Source of the DNA: Treponema sp.
GTDB lineage: Bacteria > Spirochaetota > Spirochaetia > Treponematales > Breznakiellaceae
Direction of reading: 5' to 3'
Assembly (NCBI GenBank): GCA_031257385.1
Contig: JAIROT010000173.1
Location: forward strand, 1 to 40,620
Length of the DNA stretch: 40,620 nt
Shown: positions 1-10,031 of the stretch, in pieces
Layout of the letters: each line of letters opens with the position of its first letter
How positions within the stretch are numbered: position 1 is the first letter of the stretch
The notes under the pieces: generated by a model
What the model saw: the letters and a program-made list of their open reading frames with translations, nothing else
Databases searched by the model: none
Told to the model about the DNA's origin: nothing
Made by a program: the position numbers and the translations under genes

Positions 1-2
1 AC

Positions 3-227
3 GAAGAGGAATGGAAAGTCTTGTATTGTGTTGCGAACAGGACGAAGGAAGCGCCTGAAAAACCATACACGATAAAGGAAGCGGTGGAGCATATCGGCAA
101 CCCGGGAGGTCCCAGACGTGCCCCGAGTGACGGTCCTCCCGGTGTAAAAACGGTCTGGCGGGGTTTACAGAAATTCTACACCCTCTACGACTATAGGGAA
201 ATGTTCGACTTTGTGGGTCAAGTTTAG
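3..227 (+). pseudogene. C-terminal fragment of an IS4-type transposase (5' end outside window)
   Basis: Reading frame is open from the window edge: EEEWKVLYCVANRTKEAPEKPYTIKEAVEHIGNPGGPRRAPSDGPPGVKTVWRGLQKFYTLYDYREMFDFVGQV. The TIKEAVxxIGxLGG / PGxKTxWRGLxxFYTLxDYRE pattern is typical of IS4-type transposase C-termini. Whether the gene is intact upstream cannot be seen. Confidence 0.6.
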
Positions 228-360
228 AGCTTGCTCCGGAAAATTTACAACCCGTAGTAAAGATGTAAACCGATTTGCGTATCGGGGTATGGACCACGCC
301 AGTACAATAAATTTCCTATCCAACGAAGATACCCAGGAGCTTGCTCCTGGGTTCTTCATT

Positions 361-407
361 TTCACGCTGTGTTTTCTGTCGCGTGTTTCCCTTCAAAACA
401 GCCCGGT
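361..407. repeat. Left copy of 47-bp direct repeat flanking the MCP gene
   Basis: ttcacgctgtgttttctgtcgcgtgtttcccttcaaaacagcccggt; second copy at 2937-2983 with 2 mismatches. Confidence 0.85.
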
Positions 408-416
408 AAATTCCCC

Positions 417-2606
417 TTATTCCACTTTGAACTTCGCCACCTCCTGAACCAGCACATCGATACTCTCTTTATTCTCCCCGCTGATGGCGCTGACCCGGGT
501 TACCGCCGTGTTGATCTGTTCCACCCCTGTGGCCATCTCGCTCATCCCGTTGCTTATTTCCTGGGTTAGCAGTTCCAGACCTTTGCCCTCCTGTATGACC
601 TGGTTACTCCCTTCCAGCATTTCCGCAGAACTACTCTTGACCAGTTGAGTCGCCTCATGTAACTGTCCAATGGCCTCCAGTATCTGTTTGCTCCCCGCTC
701 CCTGTTCCTCCATAGCGTTGCGGATGTTTTCTTCCTGATCCGATACGGTTCTTACCCCGCTGTCTATGGCTTCAAACTTGTTCAGTACCTTGTCGGTGGA
801 TTTGGTTATCGTGTCGATAGAATCCTTTATCTTTTTAAGCACGGTGGAAATGGTCTTGGACTGCTCCCCCGAATTTTCCGCCAGTTTCCGTATTTCATCG
901 GCCACCACGGCGAAGCCCTTCCCCGCTTCCCCGGCGTGGGCGGCCTCGATGGCGGCGTTCATGGACAAGAGGTTGGTCTGGCTGGCGATATTCTCCATCA
1001 CTGCGTTTATCTCCAAAAGACCCTCGGATTCACGAGCAATCTCCTGAATATCCGCCGCTACTTCCTGAAGCCCCGTCCGCCCCGCTTCGGAAGCTTCGGT
1101 AAGGTCTTTCACGTTATCGCTGTTTTTGATCAATGTCCGGGTAACGGACTGGATGTTGGCAAGCATTTCTTCAATGGCACTTGAGGACTGGGCAACACTG
1201 GAGCTTTGCCGCTCCACATGACCGGTAAGTTTATCGATGTTGGCGGCGATCTGTTTCATGGCGGCGTTGGTTTCGGTAACGCCGGCGCTTTGGGTGATAA
1301 CTCTGCCTTTGATGCTTTGGATGTTGGCGGTAATTTCGTTTATAGCCGCGGCGGTTTCGTTCATGTTGGCAGCAAGTTCATTCCCGATATCAAAAAGGGA
1401 AATGCTCTGATTTTTGATGGTAAGCACAAGGGTTTTGATCTTTTCCAGGGTCGCGTTAAAGTGCCGGGACAGATCGCCAATTTCGTCTTTTGAGCGGACA
1501 TCAACGGTTTTTGTCAGATCCCCTTCGCCCTCGGATATGTCCTTGAGAGTAAGGGCCGTCTTGACAATGGGGCTGGTAATCCTGGTGCTGAGGAAAAAGG
1601 CAAGGAGAAAAACCGCGATAATGGTTACGCCAAGGACGATCATGGTAATTCGTTGTATATCCAGGATGGTTCCGTAGAGTACCGATTCGGGAAGAGCCAG
1701 AACGACCCGGTAGCCGTTGCCTTCCACGGAAGTACCGGTCATATAGTACCGGTCCCCGGATTCGTCCTGGTACGACAGGGTAGAGCCCGTTGCCAGGTCC
1801 CGCGAAGCCTGCTGTAAATGAGCGGGGAGACTGTCGATGGTGATTTCTTCGTTCACGTTCAGGGCCCTTTCAGTGTATCGCCCCTGGACGGGATCAAATT
1901 CCCGGTGGGAAAGGACGGTATTGTTTTCGGAAAAGATGAGGAAAATCAGTTGTTCCCCGAAATTTTCCCTGATTTGGGCGGTAAGGGTATCCAGGATCTC
2001 CCCCATGGTACGATCCTCAACATAAATTCCCAGAAGGCCGGCAGTTGCACCGGATTGAGCGATAACGCTGGAACCCACGATCACGAGTTTTTGCCCTGTC
2101 GATCTGGCAAGCATGGGGTTGGAAACATAGGTACGGTGTTCCCCGGCGGTATTGGTTCCCACAAGACAGGTAAAATAATCGCGGGTGTTAAGGAGGCTCG
2201 GCGCCGCGGCGGGATCGCCGTTGTCCCCGGTCATGAGGCCGCCCAGGGCGGGGTTCCCCGGATTGTCGGAACGGTAATAGCTGCCGTCGGGGCGGCAAAA
2301 CAGGTAGGTATGGATACTGTCGTTTAGGGCAAGCTCCTCTACCAGCGGGTCCAGGGCCTGCTTTTTTTCCGGCCAGGTCATTTCCGCCAGGCCGGGGAAG
2401 AAGGACGCCGATTCCACAAGGCCGGCCTTCCGCTCAAAGAAGGCTTCGATGTCCCTGGCGATGGTGGTGGAATATTCCGAAAGAAACCCTTGGGCATTCT
2501 GCCTGATAGCGCTGCTTGACTGCAACAGGATTATTCCTATCCCCGCAAGAAAGGGGATTATAGAAATAAGAATAAAAACAACGATTAATTTCTTGCGCAG
2601 TTTCAT
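417..2606 (-). CDS. Methyl-accepting chemotaxis protein (N-terminal TM, Cache-like sensor, HAMP, MCP signaling domain)
   Basis: 729 aa; signaling hairpin [44 protein letters not shown]-like [45 protein letters not shown]. Confidence 0.95.
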   Translation of the reverse strand: MKLRKKLIVVFILISIIPFLAGIGIILLQSSSAIRQNAQGFLSEYSTTIARDIEAFFERKAGLVESASFFPGLAEMTWPEKKQALDPLVEELALNDSIHTYLFCRPDGSYYRSDNPGNPALGGLMTGDNGDPAAAPSLLNTRDYFTCLVGTNTAGEHRTYVSNPMLARSTGQKLVIVGSSVIAQSGATAGLLGIYVEDRTMGEILDTLTAQIRENFGEQLIFLIFSENNTVLSHREFDPVQGRYTERALNVNEEITIDSLPAHLQQASRDLATGSTLSYQDESGDRYYMTGTSVEGNGYRVVLALPESVLYGTILDIQRITMIVLGVTIIAVFLLAFFLSTRITSPIVKTALTLKDISEGEGDLTKTVDVRSKDEIGDLSRHFNATLEKIKTLVLTIKNQSISLFDIGNELAANMNETAAAINEITANIQSIKGRVITQSAGVTETNAAMKQIAANIDKLTGHVERQSSSVAQSSSAIEEMLANIQSVTRTLIKNSDNVKDLTEASEAGRTGLQEVAADIQEIARESEGLLEINAVMENIASQTNLLSMNAAIEAAHAGEAGKGFAVVADEIRKLAENSGEQSKTISTVLKKIKDSIDTITKSTDKVLNKFEAIDSGVRTVSDQEENIRNAMEEQGAGSKQILEAIGQLHEATQLVKSSSAEMLEGSNQVIQEGKGLELLTQEISNGMSEMATGVEQINTAVTRVSAISGENKESIDVLVQEVAKFKVE

Positions 2607-2820
2607 AACGGCATCTCCTTAGTCATAGTCGCCTCCTTATTCGTGCTGAAGGGTCTAATACTCCGCCCTTCAGGGCGAGCTTGTTGATTGGCAGCGCTAA
2701 AAGTACCAAAAAGCCGCTATGCCCCCATACGGAGACATGCTGCCGGCCACGCGGCGTTTTATGGGAAAAATGACGAACTCTTTTTTCGGGCAAATTTTTT
2801 TGGAAGATGAGCGAATTCAT

Positions 2821-2830
2821 GGGGGGGGGG
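2821..2830. repeat. Homopolymeric G10 tract
   Basis: Ten consecutive G after gaattcat, in the MCP / nucleoside kinase intergenic region. Confidence 0.9.
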
Positions 2831-2936
2831 CAAAATTCGTGCCAAAGCCGGTTGTTTCAGCGCAATTCTTTACAATATCCGGCCCCCGTTTCATGGATAA
2901 GAATATACCATGCATTACAATATAGGTCAATGGATT

Positions 2937-2983
2937 TTCACGCTGTATTTTCTGTCGTGTGTTTCCCTTCAAAACAGCCCGGT
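2937..2983. repeat. Right copy of 47-bp direct repeat flanking the MCP gene
   Basis: ttcacgctgtattttctgtcgtgtgtttcccttcaaaacagcccggt; 45/47 identical to 361-407. Confidence 0.85.
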
Positions 2984-3030
2984 TTAAGGGTATTCAGCGG
3001 CTTAAAAAAGAAACGCCGATACCCTGATCC

Positions 3031-4698
3031 TCAATACTTGAACTCGCTCTCGCCGATGAATTCCCGCAGAATACTGGTGCCGGGTACATACTGCGGCGGT
3101 ATGGGGGCAAAATTTTCCAGGAACGAGAGGAGCCTCACCGCCTCGGCGTATTCCGGGCGGCTCGGTTTGACCCCCCGCAGCAGGGGGTCGGCGTAGTATT
3201 TGAGGACTGAAAGCTCGTAGTCCAGGGCGGAGTTGAAGGCCGCGTCCGCCGTGTTCTGAAAGGGGAAGATGTGTTTGCGCTCGCCGGCCTGTACGCCGGG
3301 CCACATCTTGATAGTATCCGCCGCGTCCTTGCCCCTGAACTGATAGTCACGGACCATGCGCCGCAGGAGCCGGTTGTCACTGGTGGGGATGCGGTTGTGA
3401 TCGTCCAGGTTGAGCTGAGTGAGGGCCGAAACGTAAATCTTGAATTTCGTACCACGCTCTATGCTGGGGGTAAGGGCGTCGTTGAGGCTGTGGATACCCT
3501 CCACGATGAGCACGGTCCGCCGGTCCAGGCGTATCTTTCTGCCGCCGCTTTCCTTCCGTCTGCCCGTCTTAAAATCGTACAGCGGCAGGGTTATTTCCTC
3601 CCCCCGGTACAGGGCAAGAAGCTGCTCGTTGAGGAAAGGCACATCCAGGGCCTCAAGACATTCGTAGTCGGGTTCTCCCTTTTCATCCCTTGGGGTATTG
3701 TCGGTCCCCACATAATAATCATCCAGGCTGATGGCGACAGGCTTGATCCCCATTACCATCAACTCAATGGAGAGCCGTTTCGCGCTGGTGGTTTTGCCCG
3801 AACTGGAAGGCCCGGCAATAAGTATCATTTTAAGGTTATCCCGTTTTTCATAGATCTGCTCGGTGATATCCGCCATCTTGCGGGCCTGGTGCGCTTCGGC
3901 GATTCTGATGTAGTCCCGGACCGCGCGCTTTGCCACAAGGGAGTTAAGCTCGCCTACCACCCTGACCTCCACAATGCGGCCCCATTTTTTATACTCGTTG
4001 TATACCTCGAAAATTTTGGGCTCGTCTTCAAAGGGGCTGATGGTCTTTCCCCTGCCGACAGCGGGGAAGCGGAGCAGAAAGCCGTCCCGATAGGGCATAA
4101 GCTCAAACGCCGAAAGCTGGCCGGTATGCGCGACCAGCGGCTCAACATAGATGTCAACGTAATCCAGGCACTCATTAACCTTGATCCGCGAGGTGCTGCG
4201 CTGATCCAGAAGCAGCACCGTATCGGTCTGTCGGTTCTTCCTGAATACCTCCAGGGCTTCTTCGTAGGCCATGTATTTGAAAGTGACGGGAAGGTCTTCC
4301 CTGACAAGCCATTCCATTGCTTTGGCAAGGGCGGATATATCTTTCCCGCTGGGCTGCTTGCCGGAGTTGAAGGTGTAGTAATAACTGTTTCCCAGTGAAT
4401 GGCCCACGTAAAGGCTCCTTCCGGGAAAGAGTTTTCGCGCCGCGATGGCCAGGAGGAAGGACAGGGAACGGCGGTAGATCATCGCCCCTTCAGGAGATTC
4501 CAGAAGCATCGGTTCCAGTACCGAATTCACCGCAAGCCGGGTTTTAAGGGGCCGTATCTCGTTGTTTACCCTGACCGCCGCGATGCTGTCCACGGGAATG
4601 CCGAAATGTTCAAGCAGCGTGTCCGCCGGGGTTCCATAGGGACAGTACAGGCCCTCCTTTTCCGCGTTATTGGCAAATCGAATATACAGTTCATTCAT
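3031..4698 (-). CDS. Nucleoside (uridine) kinase with N-terminal TGS / ThrRS-like region
   Basis: P-loop LIAGPSSSGKTTSAKRLSIEL; DDYYVGTDNTPRDEKGEPDYECLEALD; N-terminal ThrRS-like region with degenerate GHSLGNSYYY. Confidence 0.9.
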   Translation of the reverse strand: MNELYIRFANNAEKEGLYCPYGTPADTLLEHFGIPVDSIAAVRVNNEIRPLKTRLAVNSVLEPMLLESPEGAMIYRRSLSFLLAIAARKLFPGRSLYVGHSLGNSYYYTFNSGKQPSGKDISALAKAMEWLVREDLPVTFKYMAYEEALEVFRKNRQTDTVLLLDQRSTSRIKVNECLDYVDIYVEPLVAHTGQLSAFELMPYRDGFLLRFPAVGRGKTISPFEDEPKIFEVYNEYKKWGRIVEVRVVGELNSLVAKRAVRDYIRIAEAHQARKMADITEQIYEKRDNLKMILIAGPSSSGKTTSAKRLSIELMVMGIKPVAISLDDYYVGTDNTPRDEKGEPDYECLEALDVPFLNEQLLALYRGEEITLPLYDFKTGRRKESGGRKIRLDRRTVLIVEGIHSLNDALTPSIERGTKFKIYVSALTQLNLDDHNRIPTSDNRLLRRMVRDYQFRGKDAADTIKMWPGVQAGERKHIFPFQNTADAAFNSALDYELSVLKYYADPLLRGVKPSRPEYAEAVRLLSFLENFAPIPPQYVPGTSILREFIGESEFKY

Positions 4699-6173
4699 TA
4701 CAGGTCCCCTAGATACGTATTTATGAGTTCAAGTTTAAGGCGGCGGAGTTTTTCGGTAATTGAAACCTTGTACACGTGCGGGTTGAGCATCCGCTTATAG
4801 CTGGAATCAAAACATTCCAAATCAGCCGCCGCGTGGGCGCGTATTTCGCTTAACGAAGGAAGCGGGGAAACAAGTTCGCCGCCTGACAGCCGTTTTTTCA
4901 ACAGCGGCTCCGCGTCCCCTTCAATCAAATGATAAAAATGCCGGTAGTCCGCCGAGGGATGCCAAAAACTGCAGCGCATCCCTTTTCCCAGCGAGTCGAA
5001 GTCACCCTCGCCGTCAAGACCGAGCACATCGGCAATTGCGCCGGCGCTTGCGTCTTTTATCCGCCATACCTGCTTAATTCCGGGGTTGGTGGTCTTTTCC
5101 GGGTTATCTGAAAATTTTATCACGGGGATCATACGGCCCCGCCCGTTATCACGCGCGGTAAGTTTGTACACGCCGGTAAAGGCCGCGTCTTTTCCGCCGC
5201 TAACCATCTGGGTTCCCACCCCCCAGGTATTTACCGGCGCGCCTGAATTCACCAGCGTCTCAATAATCGATTCATCAAGATCATTGGAAACGCTGATCGT
5301 CGCCGCGTTAAACCCCGCCTCGTCGAGGAGCCGCCGCACCTCAACCGAAAGGTAATGTATATCCCCTGAGTCAAGACGCACCCCGAAATTCTTTCCCCGC
5401 TTTTTAAGTTTTTCCCCGGCCTTTATGGCGTTGTGAATTCCGCTTTTCAGGGTGTCGTAGGTGTCAACAAGGAAAACGGCTTTATCGGGATAAAGCTCCG
5501 CGTAGGACTCAAAGGCTTCTTCCTCGCTGGGAAAGGACATGACCCAGGAATGGGCCATGGTTCCCAGCACGGGTATGCCGAAAATTTTCCCCGCCAGGGT
5601 GTTGGACGTCCCCATTGCGCCGCCTATATATGCGGCTCTGGCTGCGGAGATTGCCCCGTCCGGCCCCTGGGCGCGGCGGAGGCCGAATTCCATTACCGAA
5701 CCCTTTCCCGAAGCAAGCCAGACCCGGCAGGCCTTGGTGGCGATAAGGCTTTGAAAATTGATGATGTTAAGCAGCATCCCCTCAATGATTTGACATTCGA
5801 TAAGCCCCCCCTCAATTCTGATGAGCGGCTCCTGGGGGAACACCACCGTTCCCTCGTCAATGGCCCAGAGGGAACCGGTAAAACTGAAGCCTTTGAGGTA
5901 TTCGCTGAAGGCCTCCTCAAACATACCCAGGCTTTTAAGCCAGGCTATGTCATCTGCTGAAAACGAAAAAGCCCTGAGCCTGTCCAGCAAAGTTCCCAGT
6001 CCCGCGAATAGCGCGTAGCCGCCGCCAAAAGGCTGCTTGCGGAAAAACATCTCGAAGACCGCCCGCTGATTCATGTTTTTTTTCCAGTAGCCCTGGGCCA
6101 TGGTGAGGGAATAAAAATCGGTGAACAGCGCAGAGTCCGCGGCTGCCGAAATTGTACCGGCGTCAATAGGCAT
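4698..6173 (-). CDS. pncB: Nicotinate phosphoribosyltransferase
   Basis: DFYSLTMAQGYW, FRKQPFGGGYALFAGL, GLRRAQGPDGAISAARAAYIGG, GVRLDSGD, WGVGTQMV. Stop and the downstream kinase start overlap by 1 nt (TAATG). Confidence 0.93.
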   Translation of the reverse strand: MPIDAGTISAAADSALFTDFYSLTMAQGYWKKNMNQRAVFEMFFRKQPFGGGYALFAGLGTLLDRLRAFSFSADDIAWLKSLGMFEEAFSEYLKGFSFTGSLWAIDEGTVVFPQEPLIRIEGGLIECQIIEGMLLNIINFQSLIATKACRVWLASGKGSVMEFGLRRAQGPDGAISAARAAYIGGAMGTSNTLAGKIFGIPVLGTMAHSWVMSFPSEEEAFESYAELYPDKAVFLVDTYDTLKSGIHNAIKAGEKLKKRGKNFGVRLDSGDIHYLSVEVRRLLDEAGFNAATISVSNDLDESIIETLVNSGAPVNTWGVGTQMVSGGKDAAFTGVYKLTARDNGRGRMIPVIKFSDNPEKTTNPGIKQVWRIKDASAGAIADVLGLDGEGDFDSLGKGMRCSFWHPSADYRHFYHLIEGDAEPLLKKRLSGGELVSPLPSLSEIRAHAAADLECFDSSYKRMLNPHVYKVSITEKLRRLKLELINTYLGDL

Positions 6174-6236
6174 GGTTTCTCCTTGTAATTAGAGTCTGTC
6201 CGTAATATAGACACATTACGGGCAGACTGCCTTAAA

Positions 6237-7040
6237 TTATTCGCTGAACACGCCGATCTTCCTGAATTTCTGATAGCGCTTTTCAGGCAGATATTCGGGG
6301 TCTTCTGCGGAAAGGCGGTTCAGCGCGTTCCGCAGCCAGGCGGCGATATTCGCCGCGGTAAACTCGATGTTCTTCGCCGCTCCGCCCTCGGGCTCGGCGA
6401 TGATCCCGTCGCAGACGCCGAAAGAACAGAGGTCTTCGGCGGTAATTTTCATCAGTTCCGCCGCCTCTTTTTCCCGGCCCCCGTCTTTCCACAGAATAGA
6501 CGCGAAGCCCTTGGGGGAAATTACCGAATACAGGGCGTTTTCCAGCATGACAAGCTCATCACAGACCCCCAGGGCCAGCGCGCCGCCGGAACCGCCCTCG
6601 CCCAGCACAATCGAAATCACCGGAGTTTTGAGCATCATAAATTCCTGAAGGTTGCGCGCAATCGCCTCTCCCTGTCCCCGCTCCTCTGCGCCTACCCCGC
6701 AAAACGCGCCGGGTGTATCAATGAAACAGATCACCGGACGGCGGAATTTTTCCGCCTGCTTCGCCAGCCGCAGGGCTTTGCGGTAGCCTTCGGGGTGGGG
6801 CATGGAAAAATTTACCCTCTTGAGTTCTTCAATGTCCCTGGCCCGCACCTGGGCGAGTACGGTAACAGGCGTTTCGTCCAATAAAGCGATGCCGCCAAGG
6901 ACAGCCGGATCATCGCTGAAATAACGGTCGCCGTGGAACTCGATAAAATCATTGAATAAAAGGGGTATGTATTCACGAATGGTAGGGCGGCCCAGGCTGC
7001 GGAGCAGTTCCAGCCGCTGGACAATGGTCAGTTTCGCCAT
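6237..7040 (-). CDS. accA: Acetyl-CoA carboxylase carboxyltransferase subunit alpha
   Basis: FHGDRYFSDDPAVLGGIA, RKALRLAKQAEKFRRPVICFIDTPGAFCGVGAEERGQGEAIARNL, GEGGSGGALALGVCD. Confidence 0.96.
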   Translation of the reverse strand: MAKLTIVQRLELLRSLGRPTIREYIPLLFNDFIEFHGDRYFSDDPAVLGGIALLDETPVTVLAQVRARDIEELKRVNFSMPHPEGYRKALRLAKQAEKFRRPVICFIDTPGAFCGVGAEERGQGEAIARNLQEFMMLKTPVISIVLGEGGSGGALALGVCDELVMLENALYSVISPKGFASILWKDGGREKEAAELMKITAEDLCSFGVCDGIIAEPEGGAAKNIEFTAANIAAWLRNALNRLSAEDPEYLPEKRYQKFRKIGVFSE

Positions 7041-7840
7041 CAGGCCCCCCTTCCCGCGCCGTCCGGGAGGGGCTTGTAACCGTGCATCCTGATGAGGCGG
7101 GCAAGCGTTGAAGGCAGTTCCGCGCGGTGGACAATCATATCCGCAAAGCCGTGGTCAAAGACGAATTCCGCGGACTGGAACTTTTCCGGCAGGGTGTAGC
7201 CGATGGTGTCCTGAATGACCCGTTTTCCCGCAAAACCGACAAGCACCCCCGGCTCGACAATGATGATGTCCCCAAGACTGGCAAAGGACGCGGTAACACC
7301 ACCCGTGGTAGGATCGGCCATTACGCTGATGTAGAGCTGCCCCGCCTTGTTGTGCCTGGCTGCGGCGCCCGAGGTTTTCGCCATCTGCATCAGCGAAAAA
7401 ATACCTTCCTGCATACGCGCGCCGCCCGAAGCGGTAAAGATGATCACCGGCAGCTTGTGCCTGCTGCCATACTCAAAGGCCCGCGTAATTTTTTCCCCAA
7501 CCACGCTGCCCATGCTGGCCATCATAAAATGGCTGTCCATGACGCAGAGCACCGCAGGATAACCCTGAATGGCGCAGCGGCCGCTCAACACCGCTTCCCG
7601 CGCTCCGCAGCTTTCCCGCAATTCGCGGAGCCTGTCCTTATATCCGGGAAAATCTATGGGATTCCCCGACTCCATCCCCGCGTCAAATTCAACAAAACTG
7701 CCCTCATCCGCGGTAATACTGAGCCGCTGCCGCCAGTTAAGCCGGCTGTGATACCCACAGTGATCGCAGACCCAGCGTTTCCGCTCAAAAACCGCGCCGG
7801 GGCAGAAGTTTTGGCATTGCGGACAGATAAAATCAGCCAT
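7040..7840 (-). CDS. accD: Acetyl-CoA carboxylase carboxyltransferase subunit beta
   Basis: N-terminal zinc motif CPQCQNFCPGAVFERKRWVCDHCGYH; FTASGGARMQEGIFSLMQMAKT; ADPTTGGVTASFASLGDI. Overlaps the accA start by 1 nt (TGATG). Confidence 0.96.
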   Translation of the reverse strand: MADFICPQCQNFCPGAVFERKRWVCDHCGYHSRLNWRQRLSITADEGSFVEFDAGMESGNPIDFPGYKDRLRELRESCGAREAVLSGRCAIQGYPAVLCVMDSHFMMASMGSVVGEKITRAFEYGSRHKLPVIIFTASGGARMQEGIFSLMQMAKTSGAAARHNKAGQLYISVMADPTTGGVTASFASLGDIIIVEPGVLVGFAGKRVIQDTIGYTLPEKFQSAEFVFDHGFADMIVHRAELPSTLARLIRMHGYKPLPDGAGRGA

Positions 7841-7988
7841 TACCCAATTTTAACTGAAGCGTCCTGACTGTTCAATAGGAAGAAGAGAAAGCGCAGGGCA
7901 AGGGCCTTTGCTTTTTCGAGTCGGACGGGCGCAGTATCTTCAAAAAAGACTGTAGTATTTGTCCTGATTGTGGTATTCTGGGATCGCC

Positions 7989-8621
7989 ATGTCTATAGTA
8001 GTTGAGCATGAAAAGCGGCGGAAGGAAATTCTCGAAAAGGCCCTGGATGTTTTTGTGGAAGAGGGCTTTGAGAACGCCACCTTTCAAAAAATAGCCGTCC
8101 GCTGCGGCATTACCCGGACCACCCTGTATATCTATTTCAAGCACAAAAAGGAAATTTTTAATTACAGCATCAAGCTGCTGCTGCTGAAGGTGGAAGAAGA
8201 TATCCAGCGGATCCGTTCCGATACCGGCCTGAACAGCGTAGAAAAAATCACCAGAGTCCTGTTGGATATTTTACGGCGTCTGGAAGAAAACCGGCGTCTC
8301 CTTTCGGTGATTCTCGATTATCTGCTGTACCTTTCAAAAAGCGACGCCAATCCCCAAATCAGAATCCGCCGCCGTACCCTGAAGCTGCGGCACATTTTGG
8401 CGTCCATGGTGATTGAAGGAATTAAGGCCGGCGAATTAAACCGCGTAAACATTAAAACCGCCGATGATTACCTGTACAGTTTTATCGAGGCCGCCATTTT
8501 CCAACTGGTGGTTATGAAACCGGAAACAGTGGGAAATTTGCGGGAAGCGGTTATTTTCGCGGTGAGGCAGTTCGCCCGAAAGGATGATGCGCCCGCGGAG
8601 CTTATGAAGGATGCAACATAA
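7989..8621 (+). CDS. TetR/AcrR family transcriptional regulator
   Basis: RRKEILEKALDVFVEEGFENATFQKIAVRCGITRTTLYIYFKHKKEIF helix-turn-helix. ATG at 7989 preferred over the upstream start in the ORF track. Confidence 0.9.
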   Translation: MSIVVEHEKRRKEILEKALDVFVEEGFENATFQKIAVRCGITRTTLYIYFKHKKEIFNYSIKLLLLKVEEDIQRIRSDTGLNSVEKITRVLLDILRRLEENRRLLSVILDYLLYLSKSDANPQIRIRRRTLKLRHILASMVIEGIKAGELNRVNIKTADDYLYSFIEAAIFQLVVMKPETVGNLREAVIFAVRQFARKDDAPAELMKDAT

Positions 8622-8833
8622 CGCGGGGACTTTCCCCATTTCCCCATTTGATCACTTGCGGAATTCCGTATGGCAGGGTATGCTTAAGGATATTGGACTT
8701 GTTCGATAACCCGCTTGGTTATCCCGCCGGTCTTGCAGTTTTTCAGGCTAAAGTCCTGCAAGACTGCGTTTTTAACAACTCTATCAAATACGAATATCCG
8801 GGGACGGAAGGAACACCGGAAAAGGAGCGTTGT

Positions 8834-9829
8834 ATGGATTTTGTAAGTGAAATGAAGGCCAAGGCCAAATCAATGCGGAAAAGACTCGTACTGCCCGAGG
8901 GCACGGAACCCCGAACCGTCAAAGCGGCGCAGATTCTAATAAAAGAACAGCTTGCCGTCAGCGTTACGCTTTTAGGAAAAGTGACGGATATTCAGAAGGT
9001 AGCGGAAAACGAGGGCGTGGACCTGAACAACATTAATATCGTTTCGCCTCACGCCGATGCCAATTTGAACAAATACGCCCATGAGTACTATGAGTTGCGC
9101 AAGCACAAGGGTATGACCGAGGAACAGGCGAAAATCGACATTACCGATCCCCTGCGCTGGGGGGCGATGATGGTACACCTGGACGCGGCCGACGCCATGG
9201 TTGCCGGTGCGGAAAACACCACCGGCGACGTGCTGAGGGCGGGGCTTGCCATTATCGGTACTGTGCCGGGACTTAAAACGGCGTCTTCCTGCTTTGTAAT
9301 GGCTAACCTGGATCCCCGCTGGGGGGCGGACGGGGCGCTCATCTTCTCGGACTGCGCGGTAATACCCGATCCAACGGCGGAACAGCTCGCCGATATAGCC
9401 GAGAGCGCGGCCCAGTCCTGCCGGGAATTCCTGGGAGCGGAGCCGGTAGTGGCGCTGATGTCCTTTTCCACCAAAGGTTCGGCCAAACACGATGATGTAA
9501 CCAAGGTGCAGACCGCGGTGGGACTTCTCAAAGGCAAGAATCCCGGCTTTGTGTTCGACGGCGAGCTGCAGGCCGATGCGGCCCTGGTACCCTCGGTAAC
9601 GGACAAAAAAGCGCCCGGCAGCCCGGTACGGGGCAAGGTGAACACCCTGATATTTCCGGACCTTGGATCGGGCAACATCGGCTACAAGCTGGTCCAGCGC
9701 CTGGGCAAGGCCGAAGCCTTCGGTCCCTTCCTGCAGGGCTTTGCCAAACCGATCAGCGACCTTTCCCGGGGGGCATCGGTGGACGACATTGTTACTACCG
9801 CCGCAGTTACCCTGTCGCGGGCGAAATGA
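8834..9829 (+). CDS. pta: Phosphate acetyltransferase
   Basis: MDFVSEMKAKAKSMRKRLVLPEGTEPRTVKAAQIL; PVRGKVNTLIFPDLGSGNIGYKLVQRLGKAEAFGPFLQGFAKPISDLSRG. ATG at 8834 follows an aaaggag RBS; the upstream extension in the ORF track is leader. Confidence 0.95.
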   Translation: MDFVSEMKAKAKSMRKRLVLPEGTEPRTVKAAQILIKEQLAVSVTLLGKVTDIQKVAENEGVDLNNINIVSPHADANLNKYAHEYYELRKHKGMTEEQAKIDITDPLRWGAMMVHLDAADAMVAGAENTTGDVLRAGLAIIGTVPGLKTASSCFVMANLDPRWGADGALIFSDCAVIPDPTAEQLADIAESAAQSCREFLGAEPVVALMSFSTKGSAKHDDVTKVQTAVGLLKGKNPGFVFDGELQADAALVPSVTDKKAPGSPVRGKVNTLIFPDLGSGNIGYKLVQRLGKAEAFGPFLQGFAKPISDLSRGASVDDIVTTAAVTLSRAK

Positions 9830-9965
9830 GGAGAAATTAACCACGGGCCGCACCGTAATTACCGGGCAGGTCCGTGCTTCCTCTTTCTTCCTGTCCCGGG
9901 GAGCTCCGATGTAGTTAAGATGTAGTTAAATTGAAAAATTTCAGTTGCGAAATATTAAAAACCAG

Positions 9966-9995
9966 TTGCTAAGATTTTGAAAAAGTGGTTATAAT
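9966..9995 (+). promoter_or_regulatory. Putative sigma70-type promoter for the H1-like gene
   Basis: TTGCTA - 18 bp - TATAAT (9990-9995), 36 bp upstream of the ATG. Confidence 0.5.
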
Positions 9996-10031
9996 AGATT
10001 TAGATAACGAAAATTCCAAAGGGGGATATTA

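Noticed and set aside
332-351. CCCAGGAGCTTGCTCCTGGG palindrome as a protein operator
   Set aside because: Better explained as a terminator-type or repeat hairpin, since a near-copy serves as the likely ppdK terminator at 11226-11252.
2807-3196. 129-aa ORF starting just before the G10 tract, considered as a phase-variable gene
   Set aside because: Mostly antisense to the nucleoside kinase 3' end and with no protein-like conservation; the G tract is more plausibly regulatory.
3271-4398. 375-aa plus-strand ORF
   Set aside because: Antisense to the well-supported nucleoside kinase; no recognisable motifs.
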